The translations under genes and the position numbers were made by a program. The notes beneath the pieces are model-generated. The model worked only from the letters and a program-made list of their open reading frames with translations. It was not told the origin of the DNA and did not search any database. Of a stretch of 64,000 nucleotides of DNA, positions 25,444-34,263 are shown piece after piece (within the stretch, counting starts at the first letter, position 1; every line of letters begins with the position of its first letter). The stretch is from Hymenobacter setariae (lineage in GTDB: Bacteria > Bacteroidota > Bacteroidia > Cytophagales > Hymenobacteraceae), in the NCBI RefSeq assembly GCF_007713685.1, contig NZ_VMRJ01000002.1:992001-1056000 (forward strand). Reading direction: 5' to 3'.

Positions 25444-25911
25444 ATGCAGGTGCCCTCGCCCGACCTTTTCTCTCTATCGTATGAAGCTGAGCTGAGCTTA
25501 GTTGTCGGCCGCTGGCTCCAAGATTCGGAGGATAGTGATTTGTACCCTGCCTATCGCCAGCTACTAGCCGAGGCCAAAGCGCATGACAATTGCCGGTTTT
25601 GGCTGCTCGACATGCGCCAGCGCAGCTGGCACTCGGTAGCATTTGCCCAGTGGTTTAGTGGGCTGCTGGCCAACCAGGTAGTGCGTGAAGTAGGCGCTCC
25701 TGTTTTTGTAGCCTACTTGGCCAGCGAAGCCCATCGCGCCGACATTGAAAGCGTGGCTACCGAAGCCACGCTGCGGCAGGCGGCAGAAGTAGAGTTTTAC
25801 CCCTACTTTTTTAGCGACGAGCCCGCTGCCCGCGACTGGCTGCACTACTACCAGACGCACCCCGACCAAAAGCCTTCTATCCGGCAGACCAGTGAAAAGC
25901 AGCGCGGTTAG
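25444..25911 (+). CDS. Hypothetical protein, STAS/SpoIIAA-like, tandem paralogue 2
   Basis: 155 aa. It shares with the upstream 24966-25388 product the GRW motif, the A-H-x-NCR-x-WLLD block and a C-terminal acidic/aromatic strand-helix (EFYPYFFSDEPAARDWLHYY against YCYFDQESTAMAWL). The C-terminal basic tail (HPDQKPSIRQTSEKQRG) is unique to this copy. The two genes are 55 bp apart and look like a local duplication that has diverged. The function is unknown. Confidence 0.65.
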   Translation: MQVPSPDLFSLSYEAELSLVVGRWLQDSEDSDLYPAYRQLLAEAKAHDNCRFWLLDMRQRSWHSVAFAQWFSGLLANQVVREVGAPVFVAYLASEAHRADIESVATEATLRQAAEVEFYPYFFSDEPAARDWLHYYQTHPDQKPSIRQTSEKQRG

Positions 25912-25995
25912 CCTTAGCGCCGCCATGGCCAGGCTCGCCACCTAGGGTGGCCCAGTAGCAAGTATGGCTTGCCGTGCCGCCTAAGCTCGCCGAAG

Positions 25996-26003
25996 TACCT
26001 TTG
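25996..26003 (+). promoter_or_regulatory. -7 element for the ALDH7 gene
   Basis: TACCTTTG, exact match, 26 nt before the ATG at 26030; a TTG occurs 24 nt upstream of it (25969-25971), a little farther than the usual -33 spacing. Confidence 0.55.
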
Positions 26004-26029
26004 AAGCCTCTATTTTATCTCCGCAGTGT

Positions 26030-27631
26030 ATGAAACAGGCCCTCGAAGAAGCAACCACCCCCGATGTAACCGTGGCCCATCCCCACGCCGACCCGCACGG
26101 GATGCAAGATGTGCTGCGCCAGCTTGGGGTGCCCGCGCACAGCCCTGCCTATAGCACGGGCCGCCAGTGGGGCCGCTCGGGCCAGCCTGCCAAAGCTATC
26201 GTTTCGCCCGCCGATGGGCAGCCCATCGCGGCCATTACGGTAGCCACCGTGGCCGACTACGAAACCGTAGTGCAGGCCGCTCAGGCCGCCTTCCCGGCGT
26301 GGCGGCTGGTGCCCGCGCCCCAACGCGGCGACGTGGTGCGCCAAATCGGGCTGGAGCTGCGCCGCCACAAAGAAGCCCTAGGTAAGCTGGTGAGCTACGA
26401 GATGGGTAAAATTCTGCAAGAGGGCCTAGGCGAAGTGCAGGAAATGATAGACATCTGCGACTTCGCGGTGGGGCTGAGCCGGCAGCTGCACGGCTTTACC
26501 ATGCACTCGGAGCGGCCCGCCCACCGCATGTACGAGCAGTACCACCCGCTGGGTATAGTGGGCATTATTTCAGCGTTTAACTTCCCGGTAGCCGTGTGGA
26601 GCTGGAACGCTATGCTGGCGGCTGTGTGTGGCGATGTCTGCATCTGGAAGCCTTCGGAGAAAACGCCGCTGGTGGCCGTGGCGGTGCAACACCTTATCCG
26701 GAAGGTGCTAGCCGATAACGACTTGCCCGAAGGCGTATTTAACTTGGTGCTGGGTGGCCCCGAGGTAGGCGCCGCCTTGGCCGCCGATGAGCGCGTGCCG
26801 CTGGTGTCGGCCACTGGCAGCACCCGCATGGGCCGGGCCGTGGGCGCCGCCGTGGGCCAGCGCCTAGGTCGCGCTCTGCTAGAGCTAGGCGGCAACAACG
26901 CCATTATCCTGACGCCGCAGGCTGACCTCGATATGGCCATGCGGGCCATTGTATTTGGGGCGGTGGGCACGGCGGGGCAACGCTGCACCACCACGCGCCG
27001 GCTCATCATCCACGAAAACATTTACGACGAAGTAAGCCAGCGCCTGTTGGCGGCTTATGCCAAGCTGCCCATCGGCCATCCGTTGCAGCCTGGCACGCTG
27101 GTAGGCCCGCTCATTGATGCCGATGCGGTGGGACACTTCACCGCCGCGCTCGAGCAGGTGCAGCAGGAGGGAGGCACCCTACTCGCGGGCGGCCAAGTAG
27201 TAAGCAGCGCCGAGCTGCACGGCGGCCACTATGTACTGCCGGCCCTAGTAGCGGCCGAAAACCATTACCCCACGGTGCAGGCCGAAACTTTTGCGCCCAT
27301 TCTCTATCTCATCAAGTACAGCGGCGGGGTCGAAGAAGCTATTCGCTTGCAAAACGATGTGCGGCAGGGCTTATCGTCGGCCATTTTCACCCTGAACCTG
27401 CGCGAGGCCGAAGCCTTCCTGGCGCACCCGGGCTCCGACTGCGGCATTGCCAACGTGAACATCGGCACCAGTGGCGCCGAAATTGGCGGAGCGTTCGGCG
27501 GCGAGAAGGAAACGGGCGGCGGCCGCGAGTCAGGCTCCGACGCCTGGCGCGTGTACATGCGCCGCCAGACCAATACCATCAACTACGGCACCGAATTGCC
27601 ACTGGCGCAAGGTATCAAGTTTGATATATAA
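26030..27631 (+). CDS. Aldehyde dehydrogenase, ALDH7/antiquitin type (alpha-aminoadipic semialdehyde dehydrogenase)
   Basis: 533 aa. It carries the ALDH7 signatures SERPAHRMYEQYHPLGIVG and IISAFNFPVAVWSWNAMLA; the catalytic Cys is in GTAGQRCTTTRRL, the general-base Glu in LLELGGNNAI, and the cofactor motif is GSTRMGRAVG. Members oxidise alpha-aminoadipic semialdehyde (in equilibrium with piperideine-6-carboxylate) in lysine breakdown with NAD+. The N-terminal ~25 residues are an extra His-rich extension. No other lysine-catabolism gene is adjacent, so the pathway role comes from family alone. It ends at an exceptional inverted repeat (27643-27709). Confidence 0.92.
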   Translation: MKQALEEATTPDVTVAHPHADPHGMQDVLRQLGVPAHSPAYSTGRQWGRSGQPAKAIVSPADGQPIAAITVATVADYETVVQAAQAAFPAWRLVPAPQRGDVVRQIGLELRRHKEALGKLVSYEMGKILQEGLGEVQEMIDICDFAVGLSRQLHGFTMHSERPAHRMYEQYHPLGIVGIISAFNFPVAVWSWNAMLAAVCGDVCIWKPSEKTPLVAVAVQHLIRKVLADNDLPEGVFNLVLGGPEVGAALAADERVPLVSATGSTRMGRAVGAAVGQRLGRALLELGGNNAIILTPQADLDMAMRAIVFGAVGTAGQRCTTTRRLIIHENIYDEVSQRLLAAYAKLPIGHPLQPGTLVGPLIDADAVGHFTAALEQVQQEGGTLLAGGQVVSSAELHGGHYVLPALVAAENHYPTVQAETFAPILYLIKYSGGVEEAIRLQNDVRQGLSSAIFTLNLREAEAFLAHPGSDCGIANVNIGTSGAEIGGAFGGEKETGGGRESGSDAWRVYMRRQTNTINYGTELPLAQGIKFDI

Positions 27632-27642
27632 GTGGGTAGCGA

Positions 27643-27709
27643 CCCTAGGTCAGCAAAAAGGCTCCGCGCATCGAATAGCGATGCGCGGAGCCTTTTTGCT
27701 GACCTAGGG
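27643..27709. terminator. Bidirectional terminator, perfect 31-bp inverted repeat
   Basis: Arms 27643-27673 and 27679-27709 are perfect complements around loop AATAG. The core GGCTCCGCGCATCG hairpin has A5/T5 tracts on either side, and the symmetry continues outward through GCTGACC to a CCTAGGG at each tip. It separates convergent genes. Confidence 0.9.
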
Positions 27710-27724
27710 ACTTGCTAGTCTTGA

Positions 27725-28312
27725 TTATTGGCCTGTTTGCTGCACTACTTGTGGCAGCACCTTAGCCAAGGCTTCGGCTTGGGCGCGGGTGAAGTTGCCT
27801 TCTACCTGCACCAGCACGAAAGAGTCGGCGGCGTTGGGCAAAGTGCCCGTGGCGACTAGCTCGCTCACCTTATCGCCCGACATACGAACCACTGAGTTGT
27901 AGTTGCCTCCCGAAGAAGTGGCGGCCGAAAGCGGCGTATAGCGCTCAGCTTGCAGCAGGCCAGTAGCCTCACTGAGCAGGCCTTGCTGCGATAAGTCGAG
28001 CGCTCTCGTAGAAGTAGGAGCAAAGGTGAGGGCTCGTGCGGCCCTGACACCTGTGATAGCCTGAGTTAAATCATTGCCTCCAAATAAGTTGGCGGCCTTC
28101 ACCAGCGCTAGGCGCTGAAGCAAGCTAGCCGACCACTCGGTGGTGTGGAAGCCGGGGCGCTTCTCGTATTTATTGAAAAAAGCGGCTACCGTGCGCGCCG
28201 GCGTAGCTGGCCCGCTAGCTCGGCAGGCTCCGAGCAGCGCCAGCCCAATAAGTAAAAGACCCAAGGCCAGCCGAGCGGCCGGGTAGCGATGAGCAGGAGA
28301 AGAAAAACGCAT
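27725..28312 (-). CDS. Lipoprotein, DUF4252-like
   Basis: 195 aa from the ATG at 28312 (MRFSSPAHRYPAARLALGLL); an ATG at 28327 adds five residues. The signal peptide ends in the lipobox ALLGAC, so it is membrane-anchored. The rest (FFNKYEKRPGFHTTEW, ANLFGG, YTPLSAATSSGGNYNSVVRM, SFVLVQVEGNFT) follows the pattern of DUF4252 proteins of Bacteroidota, whose function is unknown. The C-terminal VEGNFTRAQAEALAKVLPQ is typical. It converges with ALDH7 across the long bidirectional terminator. Confidence 0.7.
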   Translation of the reverse strand: MRFSSPAHRYPAARLALGLLLIGLALLGACRASGPATPARTVAAFFNKYEKRPGFHTTEWSASLLQRLALVKAANLFGGNDLTQAITGVRAARALTFAPTSTRALDLSQQGLLSEATGLLQAERYTPLSAATSSGGNYNSVVRMSGDKVSELVATGTLPNAADSFVLVQVEGNFTRAQAEALAKVLPQVVQQTGQ

Positions 28313-28330
28313 AAGAAGCAGGTGCAAAAG

Positions 28331-28391
28331 AGCGGCAGTAAAAAACGGAGGTAGGCAAACAGTGTGCCTAGGTCCGCTTTTTACTGCCGCT
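28331..28391 (-). terminator. Long near-perfect hairpin terminator
   Basis: AGCGGCAGTAAAAA...TTTTTACTGCCGCT arms extend inward (ACGGAGGTAGGCA against TGCCTAGGTCCGC) with only about three mismatches, giving a stem of roughly 26 bp around a short loop. It follows the leftward 28415-28666 gene. Confidence 0.7.
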
Positions 28392-28414
28392 TGCGCTATA
28401 AACAGGGAAACTAC

Positions 28415-28666
28415 TTAGCTATGGCTGCCGGCCGTCGAGCCCTCATCGGTGGGGTCGGTTACGCCGCGGCGCTGGCCTTGCTTGTCTACGGGGCCTTCGG
28501 CGGCCGTGATTTCATCGTCTTCGTCCGACGATACATAGACGTTGGTAGTGGGGCCTAGGCCACCAGTTTTTTCAGCCAAGTCGGCTTCGGCCTGGGCAAA
28601 CTTGAGGTTGAGGAGCGAATCGTCGGCCGAGGTATCGGGGGTATTTTTCTTTTGGTCTTGGGCCAT
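28415..28666 (-). CDS. Small acidic hypothetical protein
   Basis: 83 aa, beginning MAQDQKKNTPDTSADDSLLN and containing an acidic run (SSDEDDEITAAEG) and a Gly/Thr/Ser-rich tail. No signal peptide or membrane segment is seen. It is divergent from the Nudix gene and followed by a long terminator hairpin, which supports it being a real transcribed gene. The composition suggests a largely disordered protein. The function is unknown. Confidence 0.55.
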   Translation of the reverse strand: MAQDQKKNTPDTSADDSLLNLKFAQAEADLAEKTGGLGPTTNVYVSSDEDDEITAAEGPVDKQGQRRGVTDPTDEGSTAGSHS

Positions 28667-28737
28667 GAGTGGGCGCCGGCCGGCCGGGAAATAAACGGCT
28701 ACCGGGTGCTAAGTAGTACGCGGCGGGCGCTGGGAGG

Positions 28738-28766
28738 TTGGCACGGCGGCGGGCGTTGTAATTTTG
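28738..28766 (+). promoter_or_regulatory. Promoter of the Nudix gene
   Basis: TTG at 28738-28740, an 18-nt spacer, then TAATTTTG at 28759-28766 (exact TAnnTTTG). This is the best complete Bacteroidota -33/-7 pair noticed in the window. The ATG follows 29 nt later at 28796. Confidence 0.6.
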
Positions 28767-28795
28767 GCCCGTTACCAACCCCTGCGCCTCGCCTG

Positions 28796-29374
28796 ATGAA
28801 GCCAACTCTACCGCCCAGCGATTTTGACCCTACCCACAATCCTTGGCAAACGCTGAGCACCGAGCCCAAGTATGAAAACCCCTGGATTCGGGTGCGCGAA
28901 GACCAAGTGCTCAACCCCAAGGGTGGGCCAGGCATCTACGGCGTGGTGTCGATGCGCAACAAAGCCATTGGCATTGTGCCCGTCGATGCAGAGGGAAATA
29001 CTTGGCTCGTAGGCCAGTACCGCTACACTCTGAACGAGTACAGCTGGGAAATCCCGATGGGTGGCGGCCTGCTCGATGTCGATATCACGGAGTCGGCCCA
29101 GCGCGAGCTGCGTGAAGAAACTGGCTTATTGGCCGCCCACTGGACCTGTATTGCCCGCCTGCATACCTCCAACTCGGTGACCGATGAAGAAGGCTTTGTG
29201 TTTCTGGCTGAAGACCTTACGCACACCGAATGGGAGCCCGAAGAAACGGAAGACTTGCGCCTATGGAAGCTGCCCCTAGCCCAGGCTGTAACCTTGGCCA
29301 TGAATAATGAAATAACCGACGCTATTAGCGTAGCCGGCTTGCTGAAAGCCGAAAAAGTGCTAGCCAATCGATAG
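28796..29374 (+). CDS. Nudix hydrolase (ADP-ribose pyrophosphatase-like)
   Basis: 192 aa from the ATG at 28796 (MKPTLPPSDFDPTHNPW); the frame is open upstream, but that DNA holds the promoter. The Nudix box is GGGLLDVDITESAQRELREE followed by TGL; the REL-x-EE-x-G core is intact, while the Gly-to-Glu spacing at its start is two residues shorter than usual. The N-terminal strand-rich part (NPWIRVREDQVLNPKG) and WLVGQYRYTLNEYSWEIP are typical of ADP-sugar pyrophosphatases. It probably hydrolyses ADP-ribose or a related nucleotide sugar. Confidence 0.88.
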   Translation: MKPTLPPSDFDPTHNPWQTLSTEPKYENPWIRVREDQVLNPKGGPGIYGVVSMRNKAIGIVPVDAEGNTWLVGQYRYTLNEYSWEIPMGGGLLDVDITESAQRELREETGLLAAHWTCIARLHTSNSVTDEEGFVFLAEDLTHTEWEPEETEDLRLWKLPLAQAVTLAMNNEITDAISVAGLLKAEKVLANR

Positions 29375-29448
29375 TTACCGAGTTGTGGGGGCTACAAGCC
29401 TGCTAGTGCCCTAGGGTGGGGCGCGGCCCCTCAACTAGTGGTAACTCC

Positions 29449-29456
29449 TACCTTTG
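29449..29456 (+). promoter_or_regulatory. -7 element immediately before the PlsC-like gene (leaderless mRNA likely)
   Basis: TACCTTTG is separated from the ATG at 29461 by only TCCT, the same geometry as at deoC. Confidence 0.6.
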
Positions 29457-29460
29457 TCCT

Positions 29461-30237
29461 ATGCGTGCGCTGCTTCGTTATATCGGTCACCGCCTATACA
29501 CCACATGGGCGACCTTCTGGTTTGTAACGCCTTTTTTCGTCACTTACCCGCTACAGTGGCTGCTGAGCCGGCGGCCAGCCTGGCGGCGGCACTTGCACGC
29601 CCTTAACCGCACGTGGGCTAGGTTCTCGATTTTTATGTGGGGAGTGCCGGTCGATGTAGTGCGCGAAAGCGCAGCCCCCGTGCCGCAGCCTTGCATCTAC
29701 GTGTCTAACCACGGCTCGTACATAGATATTCTGGTGTTGTTTCGCACCATTCCGGGCTTCTTGAACATGATGGGCAAAGACTCGCTGGCGAAAGTGCCCC
29801 TGTGGGGGCCGCTGTTTGCGGGCACCTACATCGTGGTGAATCGCGGCAGCGCCGTGGGCCGAGGCCGTGCCTTTGCCCAAGCCAAGAAGGAGCTGCAGGA
29901 AGGCCGGTCGCTGGCCGTGTTTGCCGAAGGCACCATTGGCGACAAGCCCGGCGAGGAATTGGGACCTTTTCTAGATGGTGCTTTCCAATTGGCTATTGCT
30001 ACGGGTGTTCCCATCGTGCCCGTGAGCATGCCCCTAAACCACAAGTTTATGCCCTCGGTGAAGGGCCTAAGGGTGCGCTATGCCCGGCTACGCGCCGTAT
30101 TTCATGCGCCCATCGAAACCAAAAGTCTAACCCAGGCCGACGTACCCGCCCTCAAAGCGCAGGTAGCGGCCCAAATTGCCGACGACTTTGTGCCCGAAGG
30201 CCGGGGCATTCCCGAACCTAGCACCTGGCGGGGCTAA
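29461..30237 (+). CDS. plsC: 1-acyl-sn-glycerol-3-phosphate acyltransferase (PlsC-like)
   Basis: 258 aa from the ATG at 29461 (MRALLRYIGHRLYTTWATFW). It acylates lysophosphatidic acid to phosphatidic acid at the inner membrane. An N-terminal hydrophobic segment (WATFWFVTPFFVTYPLQWLL) anchors it. Acyltransferase block I is SNHGSYIDIL (H-x4-D), block II is around KVPLWGPLFAGTYIVVNRG, block III is FAEGTIG (in place of the usual FPEGTRS) and block IV is VPIVPVSM. The FAEGTIG variant leaves the exact acyl acceptor uncertain. Confidence 0.9.
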   Translation: MRALLRYIGHRLYTTWATFWFVTPFFVTYPLQWLLSRRPAWRRHLHALNRTWARFSIFMWGVPVDVVRESAAPVPQPCIYVSNHGSYIDILVLFRTIPGFLNMMGKDSLAKVPLWGPLFAGTYIVVNRGSAVGRGRAFAQAKKELQEGRSLAVFAEGTIGDKPGEELGPFLDGAFQLAIATGVPIVPVSMPLNHKFMPSVKGLRVRYARLRAVFHAPIETKSLTQADVPALKAQVAAQIADDFVPEGRGIPEPSTWRG

Positions 30238-30238
30238 C

Positions 30239-30309
30239 GAGTAAGGAGCGTAATGGGCAATGGGCTTACTACTTACGCCGTTACCTCCGAACTATTACGC
30301 TCTCGACTC
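30239..30309. repeat. Imperfect inverted repeat in the plsC-gatC gap
   Basis: Arms 30239-30254 (GAGTAAGGAGCGTAAT) and 30294-30309 (ATTACGCTCTCGACTC) pair at 13 of 16 positions around a 39-nt interior. The left part shares ACGARTAAGGAGC with the perfect inverted repeat at 63514-63587. Confidence 0.4.
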
Positions 30310-30344
30310 ATCATTTCTTTACTCTAATTGCAAGCACTACCCTT

Positions 30345-30626
30345 ATGAATACCGAAACCCTCCGCGGCTTGGCGCACCTAGCTCGTCTCGAATTTGACCC
30401 GGCCCGCGAAGAGCAGATGCTCAAAGACCTGAATGGCATCCTAGACTGGGTAGACCAGCTCTCGCAAGTTGACACCACGGGCGTAGAGCCTTTGGTGCAC
30501 TTGTCGCATGAAATCAACGTATTGCGCGATGATGAGGCGCGCAATACCGTAACTCACCAAGACGGCCTGCGCAACGCGCCGCGCAAAGACTCCGACTACT
30601 TCCGCGTGCCCAAAGTGCTCGATTAA
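30345..30626 (+). CDS. gatC: Asp/Glu-tRNA amidotransferase subunit C
   Basis: 93 aa, full length for GatC. It stabilises the GatCAB complex that converts Glu-tRNA(Gln) (and Asp-tRNA(Asn)) to the amide form. The family signatures are GLAHLARLEFDPAREEQML (helix 1), LNGILDWVDQL, GVEPLVHLS, then LRDDEARNT and a C-terminal DYFRVPKVLD. gatA and gatB are not in the window. A TTG-started membrane gene follows 12 bp after its stop, suggesting co-transcription. Confidence 0.92.
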   Translation: MNTETLRGLAHLARLEFDPAREEQMLKDLNGILDWVDQLSQVDTTGVEPLVHLSHEINVLRDDEARNTVTHQDGLRNAPRKDSDYFRVPKVLD

Positions 30627-30638
30627 CGCTCTACCTCG

Positions 30639-33404
30639 TTGGCTGACTTCTCTTTCGTGCGCCGCTCGGCGCTGGTGCCGGGGCTGCTGGCAGCGCTGGC
30701 CGTGGGGCTGGCCATTTATTACTACTTCACGGGCGAGACGGCAACGCTGCCTTTGGTGCTGGTGCCGCACCTAACGCCCGTGCCCCTCGCGCTCGATTCG
30801 GTGGCAGTAGGTTCGGCCTACCTGCCCGTGCCAGCCAACGGCTACGTCACTACGCTCACTCACGATTTTGCCGGGCCCTTCACCCAGCCCCTAGCCGCTG
30901 GCTTGTGGCTGGGGTTGCTGGCCGCGGGGCTGGCCGGCTGGCTGGCAGTGGTGAGCATGCTACGCCGCCCGGCCTTCTTGGCGGGCACACTGCCAGTGAT
31001 ATTCCTACTGATGTCGCTGAATGTCGATACGCTGGAGATTTTTTCGGGTAGCCGACAAGGCTTTTTAATCTTAAGCTTGAGCCTCCTAGGGGGAGCGGCT
31101 TTTGGGCTGCACGCCTTCGGCGGGCAGGTACGTATTCGGTGGCGGATAGCCCTATTTGGTGCGTTGATAGCCGGGCTGGTCGGGCTCATTTTTGCTAAAA
31201 CGAGTTTGTCCACCGAGGAAACGATTTTGCAACTGGCAGCCTACGCCACGCCTGGTGGCGCGGTGCTGGTGGCTGCGCTGGTGCTGTGGGTAGGAGTCGA
31301 GAATATCAAGGCACTTGTCTGGTTTAACACCCAGGCTGAGCGGCCCGAAAGCCGTTACGGCCTGCTGCCGCTGGTGCTGGCAAGTGCGCTGTACCTAGGA
31401 GCTTTGGGTTTTTATTATTGGACCAATGGCGAGGCAAAAGTGCTGTTTGGGCTGCGCCTCGACCCGCTGGTGCTGTTGCTGCCCGCCGTGCTGGCGGGGG
31501 GCCTAGGGCTGCCCCAGCGCTTGCCTAGCTATGGTGCTTGGTTGCCCTATGCTGCCGCCCGGCCCCTCTACTGGCTGCTGACGGCCGGCGCCGCTGGTGC
31601 GCTCAGCTACGCGCTGGCTACGGTAAATACGCCGCTCTTGTCGGCGGCCCGGTCGTTTACCACACTAGCACTGCTGTGGCTAGGCGCCGCTTTTTTACTG
31701 TACGTGCTTATCAATTTTGGCTCACTGCTGCAGCAGCGGCTGCGGGTATATCGGGTGGTGTTTGAGCCGCGCCGGCTGCCCTTCTTCACAGTGTACCTCC
31801 TAGGGCTGGCGGCCATCTTGCTAACGCAGTTGCGCGCTAGCTGGCCGCTGCTCGACCAAGTAGAGGCGGGCCAATACAACCTGCTCGGTGACTTGGCCCG
31901 CCAGCAGAGCGAAACGCGCCCCGACGACTTGCCCTTGGCCTTACTAGCCGAGCGCTATTATGCCGAGAGCGGCGACGTGCTCGACCGCTTTAACCGCACG
32001 GCGCAGTTGGGGCGTGCCGCACTGTATCGCTTCCGCGACCAGCGCCAAAACGAGCTCAATGCCCTGCGCCGCGCCTTGCTGGTACGACCCGATGAGAAAT
32101 TAACGTTGCGCCTGGCCGCGCTCTACGCAGGACCTAGCGACTTTTTTGAAGGCCTAGACGTGCTGCGCAAAGGCCGCCGGGACTTCCCAGGTAGTGTGGC
32201 CCTGACTTCTGACTTGGCTCAGCTGTTCACGCAATCGGCTCTAACTGATTCGGTCGCTTTTTACCTAGACAAAGCGGAGAAGCTTGCGCCCAAGTCCTAC
32301 GCCAGCCAAACCAACCAGCTGGCTTTCCTGACGCAGCAAAACTTACTACCCGCTGCCACCAAGCTCAGCGCGCAGATGAAGCCCACTGCCGAGGAGCCCG
32401 CTCTGCGCAGCAACCAGACACTATTGACCTTGCTGACAAAAGCTGCAAGCACTGCGCCCGCTGCCGCTAAAGGGCCACTACTCTTGAGCGAGGCCTCATT
32501 TGCAGCGCTTTACCACGACGTGCTCTGGGCAGTGCAGCGCGGTGGCTCGGCTAGTAGCTGGTTGCCTTACCTGCGGCAGCTCGCTGCCCAGCCCGAAAAT
32601 GCCACTTACTACGAGCAGTTAGTTTTTCTGCAGGCACTGTTGCAGCATAAGGGGGGCCAGGAGCTGGCTGCCCGCCAAACGCTAGCGCCCCTGGCGGCGG
32701 GTACAAGCGCTACAGCCGCCTACTACCAGTATTTATTAGGGTTCTGGCAAGTGCAACAGCAGCAGTACACTACGGCCGCTACACAATTCAATTTAGCCGC
32801 GACGAACGGCTTTCCCTTGGCCCAGCCCGCCCACGTGTGGGCGCTGGCCCTAGGTGGGCAAGCTGACTCGGCCCGCGTGGCGGCTCAGCGCTTGGCCGCA
32901 AGCGCCGACACAACCCAACGCCCCGTGGGGCGGCACTTGTTGACGGCGCTAGCCAGCACCAAGAATACAGCGGTCGGCAAGCAAGCTCCGCTTGTTGGAA
33001 ATCAGTTGCTTATTGAAGCGCAGCGGGCTGAGCAGACACCCGCTAAGGCTGCTAAGCTCTACCAGCAGCTGCTAAAAACGGCACCTTTCAATGAAGCTGC
33101 CATGCTGGCAGCCGCTCGCTTCTACACGGCCCGCAAGCAGCCCGGTGATGCTTACGAAGCACTGCGCATAGGACTAGTCGAAAACCCGTCTTCGGTGCCG
33201 CTACAGCAGGCTTTTGTGCTAGTGGCGGCCGATGCGGGCTTGGCTGAGCTAGCTCAGCCGGCTCTCGACCAGCTGCGCCCGCACCTTGACCCCGCTGCCT
33301 ACACTAACTTGCTAGCGCAATTTGCGGCGCGTCGAGCGGCCCATGCGGCGGCGGTAGCCGCCTTCTCGGCCGATGCTGCGCCCGTACCGACTCCTCGCCC
33401 CTAA
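30639..33404 (+). CDS. Polytopic membrane protein with C-terminal TPR-like domain
   Basis: 921 aa if read from TTG at 30639 (GTG at 30657 is an alternative; there is no nearby ATG). About 11 hydrophobic segments occupy residues 5-400 (for example [19 protein letters not shown] and [19 protein letters not shown]). The remaining 500 residues are Ala/Leu-rich helical repeats with TPR-like spacing ([60 protein letters not shown]). The layout suggests a membrane scaffold or sensor with a protein-binding soluble arm. I cannot assign a family. It lies between gatC and an ABC ATPase gene (11 bp before the next start), probably in one operon. Confidence 0.75.
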   Translation: MADFSFVRRSALVPGLLAALAVGLAIYYYFTGETATLPLVLVPHLTPVPLALDSVAVGSAYLPVPANGYVTTLTHDFAGPFTQPLAAGLWLGLLAAGLAGWLAVVSMLRRPAFLAGTLPVIFLLMSLNVDTLEIFSGSRQGFLILSLSLLGGAAFGLHAFGGQVRIRWRIALFGALIAGLVGLIFAKTSLSTEETILQLAAYATPGGAVLVAALVLWVGVENIKALVWFNTQAERPESRYGLLPLVLASALYLGALGFYYWTNGEAKVLFGLRLDPLVLLLPAVLAGGLGLPQRLPSYGAWLPYAAARPLYWLLTAGAAGALSYALATVNTPLLSAARSFTTLALLWLGAAFLLYVLINFGSLLQQRLRVYRVVFEPRRLPFFTVYLLGLAAILLTQLRASWPLLDQVEAGQYNLLGDLARQQSETRPDDLPLALLAERYYAESGDVLDRFNRTAQLGRAALYRFRDQRQNELNALRRALLVRPDEKLTLRLAALYAGPSDFFEGLDVLRKGRRDFPGSVALTSDLAQLFTQSALTDSVAFYLDKAEKLAPKSYASQTNQLAFLTQQNLLPAATKLSAQMKPTAEEPALRSNQTLLTLLTKAASTAPAAAKGPLLLSEASFAALYHDVLWAVQRGGSASSWLPYLRQLAAQPENATYYEQLVFLQALLQHKGGQELAARQTLAPLAAGTSATAAYYQYLLGFWQVQQQQYTTAATQFNLAATNGFPLAQPAHVWALALGGQADSARVAAQRLAASADTTQRPVGRHLLTALASTKNTAVGKQAPLVGNQLLIEAQRAEQTPAKAAKLYQQLLKTAPFNEAAMLAAARFYTARKQPGDAYEALRIGLVENPSSVPLQQAFVLVAADAGLAELAQPALDQLRPHLDPAAYTNLLAQFAARRAAHAAAVAAFSADAAPVPTPRP

Positions 33405-33415
33405 CTTTTCTGCTC

Positions 33416-34156
33416 ATGCCTGCTGCTAGCATTTCGCCGTTCGTTATCCAAACCACCAACATTGCCAAGGAATACGTGATGGGCACCGAGCACATTCATG
33501 CCTTGCGCTCGGTAAGCATAGACATTAAGCGCGGCGAATATGTGGCATTTATGGGGCCTTCGGGTTCCGGCAAGAGTACGCTCATGAATATTGTGGGCTG
33601 CCTCGACACCCCTAGCAGCGGCCAGTACATCCTCAATGGCCAAGACGTGAGCCGCATGAGCGACAATGAACTCGCGGAGGTACGTAACAAAGAGATTGGC
33701 TTCGTTTTTCAAACGTTCAATCTGCTGCCGCGCTCCTCGGCCCTCGAAAACGTAGCCCTGCCGCTCATCTACGCGGGCTTAGGCAAGCGCGAGCGCAACG
33801 AACTGGCCTTGGAGTCGCTGCGCTCGGTGGGCCTAGCCGACCGTGCTGGCCACCGCCCCAACGAGCTCAGCGGTGGGCAGCGCCAGCGCGTAGCTATTGC
33901 GCGCGCACTCGTTAATACCCCTAGCGTGCTGCTGGCCGACGAGCCCACTGGTGCCCTCGATTCTAAGACTAGTTACGAAATCATGGGGCTTTTTGAGGCG
34001 CTCTACGCCAAGGGCAACACCATCATCATGGTGACGCACGAGGAGGACATTGCCCACTATGCCCATCGTATCGTGCGCCTCCGCGACGGCCTCATCGAAA
34101 CCGACGACGTCAACCATAACGTGACGCAGCCCGCCATCAACACCTTGAGCGCCTAG
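33416..34156 (+). CDS. ABC transporter ATP-binding protein, MacB/LolD type
   Basis: 246 aa. Complete nucleotide-binding domain: Walker [11 protein letters not shown]-loop [18 protein letters not shown], signature [15 protein letters not shown], Walker [14 protein letters not shown] and the switch His in [12 protein letters not shown]. These features match the MacB/LolD class, which powers extracytoplasmic mechanotransmission with FtsX-fold permeases and moves lipoproteins, peptides or drugs. No permease gene is adjacent, so its partner is unknown. The stop TAG lies in a CCTAGG. Confidence 0.9.
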   Translation: MPAASISPFVIQTTNIAKEYVMGTEHIHALRSVSIDIKRGEYVAFMGPSGSGKSTLMNIVGCLDTPSSGQYILNGQDVSRMSDNELAEVRNKEIGFVFQTFNLLPRSSALENVALPLIYAGLGKRERNELALESLRSVGLADRAGHRPNELSGGQRQRVAIARALVNTPSVLLADEPTGALDSKTSYEIMGLFEALYAKGNTIIMVTHEEDIAHYAHRIVRLRDGLIETDDVNHNVTQPAINTLSA

Positions 34157-34186
34157 GGCATCATTTAGCCGTAGGCTCAGTTGAAG

Positions 34187-34209
34187 CCTAACTAGCTTGC
34201 GTAGTTAGG
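34187..34209 (+). terminator. Possible hairpin terminator after the ABC ATPase gene
   Basis: A perfect 8-bp stem (CCTAACTA/TAGTTAGG) with a 7-nt loop; no strong T-tract follows, so terminator function is uncertain. Confidence 0.35.
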
Positions 34210-34263
34210 TAGCTAGTCTTCATATGGGTAGCCGCGCCACTCGTTAAATCCGTTAATTCTGCG

